This document shows positions 54,480 through 64,000 of a stretch of 64,000 nt of DNA, piece by piece (positions within the stretch are counted from its first letter, which is position 1; each line of letters starts with the position of its first letter). Made by a program: the position numbers and the translations under genes. The DNA lies in assembly GCA_015832175.1 (NCBI GenBank), contig WJXW01000018.1:930001-994000 (forward strand), written 5' to 3'. Origin of the DNA: Paraphaeosphaeria minitans. Its lineage: Eukaryota > Ascomycota > Dothideomycetes > Pleosporales > Didymosphaeriaceae. The notes beneath the pieces are model-generated. The model did no database searches and was not told the origin of the DNA. It worked only from the letters and a program-made list of their open reading frames with translations.

Positions 54480-54799
54480 GAACCTCCCCCTCTAGCTATA
54501 GTCCTCTATAGTATACTATAGCCTTAATAAAAACCTCACCCTATAGGAAAGGAAAAAAGTGTCTATAGAAGTGCGCGTTATGTACGTAATAGTAGTGCGT
54601 TATAAGTAAATAGCGCACGTTGCAAATGTATTGCGCGTGTTATTTATTATAAGGCTCTTACGCCTTCTGTTTACTATAGCCTCTTATAATATAGGGTAAT
54701 AAGGCTATATAGTGTTAATATTATTTTAATCTTTATATACTCTCTACCTACACAACACACCTATAACTTATTCTTAGTATAAATAGAGCGCTTAATCTT

Positions 54800-55640
54800 T
54801 AAATAACCCCCTTAATTACCTAAGATACTGTACTACCTAGTACCTAAATATATTAAGAAATCTAATCTTTATAATGCTACTACTTTTACGTTTAGCAGAG
54901 ATACTAAGTGTATAGACTATAACGCAGTACTTATAACTTATATACACTATACGTAGAACTTAGTAAAACTCCCTAAGGACTATACTAAAGACAATAATAA
55001 GCACTATAACTATTATATTAAAGGTAATTGCGGAGGGTGTAACTTAGTATATCTAGAGTTGCGCGTTATATATGCGCTTTAGCTAATACTTATAAGTGCT
55101 AAAGGTAATAAACAGGCGCCTTAATAGCCTATACGCCCTTTGTAACTACTACTATATTATAGTTATAGAGACCCTAAGTAGGTAGCGTAAAATAGATAAG
55201 CGTATAAAGGTAGTAGGCCTAAAGCTAGCTTATTACTAAAAGTAATTTAACTTAGAGCTAGCTAACTACTAGCGTATTATAGTTTATATTAGTACACCTA
55301 TAGGTGTAGTAACCTAGGTACCTACTACTAGCCCTTAGTATCTAGACTTAATTCTAGTAGAGTAGTGTTAGATTACTAATACTCTTAAGGTAGTTATTCC
55401 CCTTATATAGTTAATAGTAAGTTCGCACCTTTCCTACACTTAAAATATATACTAATAACTTATTCTAAATTAATCTAGCGTCTACTCCTTACTATAATAA
55501 GGGTAACTTAGATAACAGTAATAAAGAGAGCAAAGAGAAGGTTACTACTAAAGGTGTAGTAGGTAAGAATAGTAAAAATAGTAAGGATAATAAAGATAAT
55601 AAGTAGTAGAGGCGTAGGTAGCGTATAGTTTAGTTAGATC
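54800..55640 (+). pseudogene. Coding-like antisense region in H, between purine tract and chromodomain
   Basis: On the strand opposite to H pol, a readable stretch contains spaced Cys (K-C-I-D-Y-N, then K-G-N-C-G-G-C-N-L, then T-Y-K-C) and, further on, a Lys/Asn/Ser-rich low-complexity block (about 55540-55600). RIP-type stops interrupt it. Similarity to the antisense ORFs of A, B and E is in position and Cys content only, not in aligned sequence. Confidence 0.3.
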
Positions 55641-58095
55641 GCTTCTTAGAAGCTAGCCTATAGGCTTTAAGTAAATACCCCTAATAAGCTATAAGTGCTC
55701 CCTAAGCTATAGTGCTTTGTAATAATATATATTATATTTACATTCTATATACTCTTATTATATCTTTTACCTCTTCTTTATATACGCAGCTCTTTTCCCT
55801 TTAAAGGTTTAGACTAGATTATTTATATTTTTAAAGTTTAACTCTAGAATCTAGGTGTCCTAAGTCTTATTATAGCCTTTCTAGCAGAGTAGGTATTACT
55901 TTTACCCCTTTCTTATTTACTTAGCTAGGATTTCTTCTACTTTCTAGGCTTCTCCTCCTTTAGGTGTAACCTCTAGTAGCTAGGTGTTAATATCTTCTAC
56001 TCCTAGCCTTAGTTTCTATTGTTTAAAAAGATAAAATATAAAACACGTTATAAATATAATAGTGTAGTAGAAAGAGTAGGTAGTATACTTACGTTCTAAC
56101 TGCGTCCTGCACTTAGAAGGGCCTAATAAATTTTCCTAATAGCTTCTTACTTAGTTATTAAGGCATGTATATATTCTTTGTGCTAAGTAGGACTAAGTTA
56201 CCTCTTTAGAATAACTCTTACTTATGCTTCTTATTATAGTACTAGCTCTAATACTTTTATACTAAGTATAGGTGCTCTATAAGTAATGTGCGTACGCTGT
56301 GTATACGTTTTACTCTCTTAACTATATCTAGTAGCTCCCCCTCTAGCCCACTGTCCACAGGAGGCGTAGTAAGGATAGGGTGCTTACTATATACTATATA
56401 GAAAGGCGTTATTTTTGTTAAATTGTAGATAGAGTTATTATATATAAATTAAGCTGTTAGGAGTAGTTTAACCTAGTTTATTTATAGAGGTGTAATAAAC
56501 ATGTAAAGATATTGTTTAAGTGTCTAATTCTAGCGCTCTATTTGCCTGTCTATTTAAGGATAGAAAGTAGTGCTAAGCCTACGCTTTACCTATAGTTAGT
56601 AGTATATTTCTGCCTAAAAAGCAGAGGTGAAGGTAGAGTTCCTATTAGATATAATACCTTTCTAAATACTAAACTTTAAGATAACCTCTTAGAAGTAGGC
56701 TTCTATAAATTCCTTTGCATCCTATGTCTTCTGTATAGGGATATAGATAGCTATCTTAGAGAAGTGGCATATAATTATAAAAATTATATTAAAAGCGTAG
56801 CTGCCTTAATCCTTCACTAGTAGGAATCTAGTTATAAAGTCTAGTAAGACTTCCTTAAAGATATCCTTTAGCGTTAGAAGAGGTAATAGCTAGCTATACT
56901 TACTATACCTTAGAGTTTTACTCCTTTAGTAAATAGTATAAGTCCTTATATACTTCTAAATATCTTAACCTATAAGAGGCTAATAGTAGGTCCTCTTAAT
57001 AGCCTTAAGCGTTCTATATATACTAAAGTAGCCTGCTATATACGTGTTATAGTGCTAGAACAAAATCTCTTACCTAATTACTAGTTTATCTAGGATATAT
57101 AATCTGCTATTATACCTTAGGACTTCTATTTTATTAAGGCGCTATACTTACACCTTACTACTACTTTAAGTGTTTCTCTTACGCCTTAAGCTAGTAATAT
57201 ACTTAATAGTAAAAGTGTCCCTTTGCTAAAGCTACTAAATTTTAGTAATAAGATTAGACTCTTTTATTATAGGTTTACTACTAACTAATACTCTAGCTAG
57301 TAAGTGTAGTACGTATAGTATATATACTATAGCACTAGTAGTAGGGATCTTTATAGCTCTATAAATATTAGTAACATACGTCTTATATACGCCTAACAAG
57401 CTTAGCTTATTTATAGATCTGCTTACTCTACTATATTTAGTCCTCTACAGTATTTTATTCTATAAGGTAGGTAATAAATAAGTTAGCGACAGGTTCTCCT
57501 ATGCGTAATCTGCCCTTCTTAATAGTCTATCTACTAGGTTTGTTTTCCCTAGGTAGTGTTCTACTTTAAAATTAAAAGCTACTAGGTATATTACCTATTA
57601 TACTTATTATAAGTTTAGCTTCTGTATAGCGCGCATGCCGCGTAAGTTATTATAGTTACTTAGCACTTAAATTGTGTGCTGTATGCTATCTAGATAATGT
57701 CTCTATTACTTAAAGCAGTAGATAATAGTAAGGAGCTTAAGGTTATATACCTTATAATTTAGCTCTGCTGCTTAAAGTTTTCTTAACACAAAAGTAACTA
57801 GGTGCCACTTCTAGTCTTTAAATAGCTACGAAAGAATACTATATATTATAAAAGTAAATATGTTAGTCTCTAATTAGATTAGCAGCGTAGGGTTAAAGTA
57901 GCGTAGGATAGGCGCACTTAAGAAGCGCGTTTTAAGTATTTTAAAAGTATTATTAGCTTTTACTAACTATTAGAACACTTAGTTCTTCTTAAGTAAGTCT
58001 AAGAGAGGAGTAGTTTCTCGCGCATATACCTTAATAAATTGCCTATAAAAGTTTACAAAGCCTAGAAATAACTAGAGCTCTTAGATGCTAGTTAG

Positions 58096-58288
58096 TGTAA
58101 TAGGCTGGGGTATAGCCCTAGCCTTTAGAAGGATCTTAAGGAAAGGAACTACCCTAAAGAAGTGAACCTACTAAGGAAAACTCTTCTTATAAGCGGCACA
58201 CCCCCCTATAGAGACTTAATACCTAGAATTCATTCTTTATATTTTAGCACTTATAGTTCTATTTACTCTCTAAGGCTAGCCTATAACA
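58096..58288. repeat. LTR, 192/193-bp family, copy 2
   Basis: TGTAATAGG start and CCTATAACA end, inverted relative to 38122-38313. It separates the minus-strand H remnant from the plus-strand F remnant. No matching 5-bp flanks (GTTAG and TTAAA), so it may be the 5' LTR of F or the result of a rearrangement. Confidence 0.75.
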
Positions 58289-61200
58289 TTAAATTCTAGG
58301 TCTTCTAGAAAAGAGTTATTTAAAGGAACAGAGAAACGTAATAGAGTCTAGAATAACCTACTAATAGATGCCTCTAATATCGCTAAGTTAGTAGAATAAC
58401 TGTAGAACTTAATTACTACTAGAGACAAAGACTATTCTACTATATAAATGCTATAACTCTAGAATAAAGAGCTGCGTAAGCTCTTTATACGCTAATAGGC
58501 CTATGCTAGCACTACCTTAGGCCTGTCTACTTCTATTATAAGGGGCGGATCCTTATTTACTAGTATAGACTAGCTAATCCTATAGCGTAAACTACTCCTA
58601 AGCCTAACTAAGTTTAGGGGCTTAAAGACATAGTTTAAGGTCTAAAAGATTATAATAAATTATAAGCTCTAGACTAATAAGTAGTTTATTAGCTCCCCCT
58701 AAAAAGAATAGGCGCTAATATAAGACTACCTAGATAACAGTTCTTAGGATATAGTAGTAGCCTTCTACTAAACTAGGGGGGTGAACAGCTAGTTTAACCT
58801 ATAGACGTTTATGCAGTACTTTACCTTTATGTACACTAATAAATATGCCTAGTAAAAGGCTAAAGCACGCCTTAATATAATTAGGTAGGGTCCTAGAGAG
58901 AGTTTCTCTAACTTTTATGTCCGCTTTAAACAGACCTTAGTAGAGGTAGGTAGTAGCTAGTAGAGTAACGCTAAGAAACTACGTAAGTTACACTACGCAA
59001 TCTAGCGTAATATCTATATAGTTACTTTTAACTATAATATTCCTAAAGGGGACTACAACGCAGCTATTGCTAGGTTTTTATAGATTATAGTAGACCTTAA
59101 AATAGAGGCTCTAGAAGATAAGCTTACTACTTAAGCTACCTCTTATAAAAGTGGCTAGCCTCCTTCTAAGGACAGTAATAGTAATATCTATATAACTTCT
59201 ATAGTAGCTTTAACCTTAACCTAGCCCTAAGCTAGTAGGGAGGTAGGTAAGTAGCGCCTAAACTAGATACCTAAATATATCTTCTAGTAACGCTAGGACG
59301 TAAGCGTGTGCACTTACTATAGTAAGCCTAACTATATAGCTAGAGCCTACCCTAATATAATTTTACTCTAGGTAATTGTAACCTAACCTTAGTATAATTA
59401 AATAAGCATTTAGTTAAGAAAAGAATAGCCTCTAGTCTAGCGCTAACGTAGGGGCTAAGCGCGATAGTATTAATAGAGGTATAATTAGGGTGAGCTATAA
59501 TAGTTAGAGTGGCTAGAGCTAGGGTAGATATAAATAGGCCTACTTTTACCCTCTATGTCTTCCTTAACAGCATATAGTATATAGAGGCCCTAATTAATAT
59601 AGAGTGTAAATACTTTATAGTAATTAGCCCTAGGCTAGTAGATTTGCTCTTACTATAGCGCATTATAATCTTAGCCTAGGAACTAGAATAGGCCGCTAGA
59701 TTATTACTATAGACCCTTATTATAGAGATAGTAGTAGTGCCTTATAATATATCTAGATAGTAATAGACCCTTTACGCTTATATAATCTCTAACCTCTACT
59801 AGGATATAATCCTAAGGGCCCCTTAGCTAGCTAAGTCTAGAGTAGTAGTAAATATTTATAGTAGTAAAATTATAATTAGCGTAGCTAGGGGTCTTATTAC
59901 TCTTAACACTTAAATAGTAGAAAAGTAGGGCCTCTTCGCTACACTAGTAGATAAGGAGGACAACGCGATACCCTTAAATCTCTAGATAAAGACTAGAAAG
60001 GGGTATTTCTAACTTTACTTTAGGATATTATCTAGATACTTATAATAACACTTTCTTGCAAAGCAGGACCTCTACTCTCTTATAATATAGTAGGGCTAGG
60101 CTTTACTAAAAATAGCAGGACTCTCCCTCTATAACTAGTAGAGTACGCTGCTATTTTTAATAAAACTAAAGTGTTTAGCCTTTTACTACACTAGGGCACG
60201 TTAGACTACTATATTTACTTAAAGTAGACTCTAAGCGGCTCCCTCTTAAGACTACCCTAGGGCCTACTATATAGTATATCTAGAGATTAGCTAGTAGAAC
60301 TCTAGCGCTAACTTATAGAACTTATAAATAAGGGCTAAATATAAGCTAGCTCCTCCTTAATAGGTGCTCTAGTCCTTTTAGCCCTAAAGCCTAAGGGGAA
60401 ATAGCGCCTATATATTAATTATTAGGAGATTAATATAATCTCTAAGCTAGATTAGTACTTTCTTCTACTTATTAAAGAGACACTACGCACCTTTTCCTAG
60501 GCTACTTAGTTTATAAAAGTAGATATCTACGCTACCTTCTATAAGCTATAAGTTATAAAGGGGGAAGAACACTATACTATATTCTATACCTAGTTTAGCC
60601 TCTTTAAGTAGTTAGTAGTCCTATTTAGACTAACTAGAGTACCTACTATATTCTAGCGCTATATTAATAGCGCTCTAAAGGATACCCTAGACAATATATA
60701 TATAGCTTACCTAGATAATCTCCTTATCTATACAATAGGGCCTCTACACTAACACTAGGACTATGTATAATAAGTGCTAAGACTCCTATAGAAAGCTAAA
60801 CTATATGTAGACCTAGGGAAATGCAAATTCGCAATAATAAAGATTAGGTACTTAAGGTATCTTATTATAGTAAGTAAGGCTATTTGCCCTAATCTAGTAA
60901 AGATATAAGTAATTAATTAATAGAACGCCCCCACTATAGTATATATAGTCTACCACTTTATTAGCTTTACTAACTTCTATCGCAACTTTCTCCTCTAATT
61001 CTTTAAATAGGCCGCACCTCTATATGCCCTTACTAAGAAAAAGGTCCTATTTTAATAGGGCCTTAGAGAATAAGAGACCTTCTAGGCCCTAAAGAACATA
61101 TTTATATAGGGCCTTATTCTAGCGCTCTAGGACTTAGAGCGCAACACGCTAGTAGAGGTAAACTACTTAAGTAGCGCTACTAAGGCCTACCTCTTCTAAC

Positions 61201-61385
61201 GTATTAAGGGGATCTAGTACCCTATAGCCTACTACTTCGCAGCCCTAACACTAGCCTAGTAAAACTACACTATTTATAATAAAGAGCTACTTACAATTAT
61301 GTAGGCCCTATAGGTATAGAGACTAGAGCTAATAGGAGTAGTACGCCTCTTTAAAATTCTAATAGATTATAAGAACCTTAAATAC
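58289..61385 (+). mobile_element. RIPped gypsy remnant F (gag, protease, RT, RNase H)
   Basis: Plus-strand order: gag (about 58300-59300), a zinc-knuckle relic C-T-Y-Y-S-K-P-N-Y-I-A-R-A-Y (about 59309-59350), RT (about 60390-60740; VDIYATFYKL, RLTRVPTIF, and Y-L-D-N in place of Y-x-D-D), connection TNFYRNFLL (about 60968) and RNase H to about 61380 (IDYKNLKY). It is cut by the LTR at 61386 and no integrase follows. Many frames carry TAG/TAA. Confidence 0.75.
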
Positions 61386-61697
61386 TGTTAGTTTGGCTTA
61401 ATCTATAATTAAGCATTTAAGGGTTAATAGTATACTATCGTGTAAAGGGTGAGAAGTAGGTTTAATTAATTACGTCTTATCTATTGTACAAAGGGGCACT
61501 AAGGACCTTATAAAGTCTCTGCCTCTTAGCGCTAACCTAAGCAGGGGGTCCTTGTGTAGGTCTTTATAGGTAGGCAGGGCCTTATAAAGTCTCTGCCTCT
61601 TAGCGCTAACCTAAGTAGTAGGTCCTTATGCGGGTCCCTACAGGTAGGCAGGCCCCTATTTTACTTAGTGCTATTTGTACAATAAACTATATAAATA
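61386..61697 (-). repeat. 238-bp-family LTR, copy 3, with internal ~75-bp tandem duplication (312 bp)
   Basis: Reverse orientation of the 38623 and 53924 copies. The block from GGACCTTATAAAG to TAGGTAGGCAG is present twice in tandem (about 61502-61650), giving 312 bp instead of 238. The first repeat unit has extra changes. Confidence 0.8.
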
Positions 61698-64000
61698 CTA
61701 GTAACTTTTCTTTTGTATAATAAGTTATATCTATTATACACTTTCTCTTTCCTATCCTTCTCTATTTATATAGTTAGCCTTCCCCTATTAGAATAGGTTA
61801 TAAGGTAGGTGCAGTGTTGCTGTGCAGTAGAGGTCCTATTTACACCTACTCTTATATAAATAAGTAGTAACAGCTAACCTACTTAGTTCTTATCCTACCC
61901 TTTCGCACAGTAGTAGAGTCGCATTACGCGATAAGGCTCTTTCTAGGTATATATCCTATACACAAACAGAAGGTAAAGTATTAAGTAATATAATGCTTAG
62001 TGCTAGGTCTTAGTAAGTAGGTATAGAAGGATCGCTCCTAGTTATATAATAAAGGTATATAGTAAAAGTAAGGTATAAAGTAGCTTTCTGTGCTTCTTTT
62101 TTATTACTTTATTAGTTTTGTTTATCTTTCTCCTCTTTTGTACAATAGTCTTCTTCCTCTAGCTCTCCTTTAAAGTTAAGGATATATACTTATATATCTA
62201 TAGCAGAGGGTTTATGTTTGTAGAAGTTAGTGTATAATAATATATATTACCTTCTAGCTCGCTAAGTATCCCTTAGTAGATAGTTAGTAGACTAGCATCC
62301 TTCTTTATAATATATAAAGTATTTCTACTTTATGTAAGAGCTTAAACTTCTAAAGTTACCTTTTTTTTTTAGTCTAAAGGTTAATCTGCCTCTAGAGGGG
62401 CCAGATTCTCTTATATAATTAGAATTATTATATTATTAATTAGTGTAGTACACCTCTTTACTATCTTAGAGGAACTATAACTTCTTTCTATCTTTAGCAA
62501 CTTAGAGTAATACACGAAGGTTACTAAGCAAGCCTTCTACTATATTTTTAGGGTTAAATATAGCTTATTTAAGGTTAGAATAGCTGCGGCATGCTTATAT
62601 AATAGTAGTGTATAGTTATAGTTTACTACTAAAGCCTTATCTAAGAGCCCTTTAGGCTAAAGTAAGCTTATTAATTATTACTTCTAGGGCCTTGTGCGAT
62701 GTAGTAGCTAGATTATCCCTTTTATAGCGTTTAAAGGTAAGAGTAGTCTAGTCTATCTAGTACTAATTGTAATTAACACTAGTGTTAAAGTGCCTGTTTA
62801 GTCTGTTGTATAATTTATCCTATAGAAGTCCTAGTCTAATGTTATATAGGTAGTAGGTACTCGCACAATTAGAAAGGATTCCTAGGAAGATGTTTATATA
62901 CTAGTCTTATAGTATACCTAGCCTATAGCATAGTTCTCTAAAGACTTTTACTTTATCTGCTAGGATATTATATAGCCTACTAGTGTAGTTATTCTCTTTA
63001 CTCTAAGCCTTCTAAAAGAGGATAATCTTGTCTAGCTAAATATAAGCATAATCTCCTAGTTATTAAGGAGACTAGGAGTGTCTAGCCTCTTTATACGATG
63101 TGGTTTATTAGGCAAAAGTAGTCTAGGTTTTAGGCTACTGCCACTAGTGTGGTTCTATATATAGTGTCTCTGTCCTTGTACGTATAGGGATGGGCCCTAG
63201 CTGTGCTCTATATATATATATATTACCTATAGATAGTGTAGGTTGTATTGTTAGGATTGTGTAAAGCGGTTTAGGTTATAGTTATAGAGTTATTATACAA
63301 AGGGTCTATAGCTTATAGTTAAGCTGTAACAGTTTAAACAGTTTCTTTATATAGATGTCTTTTATTATAGAATTAGTAGCGATAAAGCCTTCCTTTATAA
63401 GAAAAGTAATAAGCTCTTTTCTTACTATATAACTAATCTTATTAAAAGTTCTCTCCTTTTAGTTATTAAAATCTTTAGTAAAAAAAAAGATTACCTCTTT
63501 ACCTTTAAGACTACTTACGCGATATTACGCAATTATATACACTATATAAGTGTTTAGCTGTTTTAGAGAAGGGGGTAGGTAGCTGTATAGATCTACTCTA
63601 TCTACCTAGTACTTTTGTGCGATCTCTCCTCTTAAGGTAATAGCCTTAATATTTATTACTTCCTCTACTTATTAAAGCTATATTGCTTCGTCTTTTTACT
63701 AAAGAGGCAGTATTAATTATTACGCAACATCCTTAAGTTGTAGTTCCTTTAGGAAGTCTCCTAGTCTTAAGGCCATGTTATTATTATCTTTCTTAGTTGT
63801 GCAACGTGTCTACGTTTAGTTATTACTAGTTTAATTGTGCGACGTGTTTACGTTTAGTTATCGCTAGTTTAATTATGTAACGTGTTTTTTAGGATTGTAA
63901 ATATGCTTACTATCTCCTTTCTTTTCTATAGAATAGCTTAGACTAGATCGTGCGACTCTTTACAGATGTGCGCGCTTTATTTCTGCTTATTATATAATCT
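61698..64000. other. Unclassified AT-rich RIPped DNA
   Basis: No coding block, LTR end or RNA gene recognised on either strand. Stops (TAG/TAA) are dense in all frames. TATA-type dinucleotide runs occur near 63210. Confidence 0.4.
63797..63890. repeat. 38-bp tandem repeat, about 2.5 units
   Basis: Unit begins TTGTGCAACGTGTCTACG and recurs at 63835 (TTGTGCGACG) and 63873 (TTATGTAACG), with transitions between copies. Confidence 0.7.

Larger units (their letters stand above)
54264..58095 (-). mobile_element. RIPped gypsy chromovirus H (3' LTR to RNase H)
   Basis: Minus-strand remnant. 3' LTR 54264-54479, purine tract (CTAGAGGGGGAGGTTC on the minus strand), chromodomain-like region about 55790-55930, integrase core with L-L-T-A then FIYNNSIYNLTKITPF (about 56400-56480), and the RT/RNase H junction [18 protein letters not shown] (about 58020-58080). 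RT and gag are missing: the copy ends at the LTR at 58096. The left edge cuts the Harbinger relic. Confidence 0.75.

Noticed and set aside
1..64000. tRNA, rRNA or other structured RNA genes
   Set aside because: No cloverleaf with A/B boxes or rRNA core was recognised on either strand by eye. A covariance-model scan would be decisive.

Overview
This window comes from a filamentous ascomycete (Pezizomycotina). The genes have short 46-124 bp GT-AG introns, a type I highly reducing polyketide synthase and an AflR-like Zn2Cys6 regulator. Long flanking tracts of LTR retrotransposon are eroded almost only by C-to-T and G-to-A changes, the signature of repeat-induced point mutation (RIP). I cannot name the species from sequence alone.

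Layout. Positions 1-7622 hold two RIP-degraded Ty3/gypsy chromovirus copies: a minus-strand copy sitting in a plus-strand one. Positions 7623-31229 are a normal-composition island with a secondary-metabolism locus: a 2371-aa HR-PKS (minus) divergent from an AYR1-like short-chain reductase (plus), a P450 (minus), an AflR-type regulator (minus), a small cupin (minus), a decayed gypsy remnant (about 24-27 kb), then a second short-chain dehydrogenase (minus) divergent from a second P450 (plus). Positions 31230-36932 are an intact, un-RIPped Tad/I-like LINE with two ORFs, inserted in a 12-bp minisatellite. From 37.1 kb to the end is RIPped repeat: LTR and gag pieces; a complete gypsy element (A, minus) nested in another complete gypsy element (B, plus) with exact 5-bp target duplications at both levels; a PIF/Harbinger transposase relic split by a solo LTR; and further gypsy remnants.

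How the genes may work together (inference). The PKS (KS-AT-DH-degenerate MT-ER-KR-ACP) would make a reduced chain without methylation. The two reductases, two P450s and the cupin would tailor it, and the AflR-like protein would control the set. The PKS has no release domain and no separate thioesterase is visible. The product cannot be predicted.

Most unusual observations: (1) gypsy elements A, B and E carry an opposite-strand ORF between the chromodomain and the polypurine tract, with a cysteine cluster and a charged coiled-coil-like region; A and B match codon for codon in length, and sense codons in one copy stand where the other has RIP-type stops. (2) An inverted duplication of the regulator/cupin junction in which each copy kept one gene and a stub of the other. 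(3) Several LTR insertions resolved to the base, one of whose removal restores the reading frame of a Harbinger transposase. Exon structures were derived by hand from splice signals and reading frames; no similarity search was run, so family names rest on motifs.
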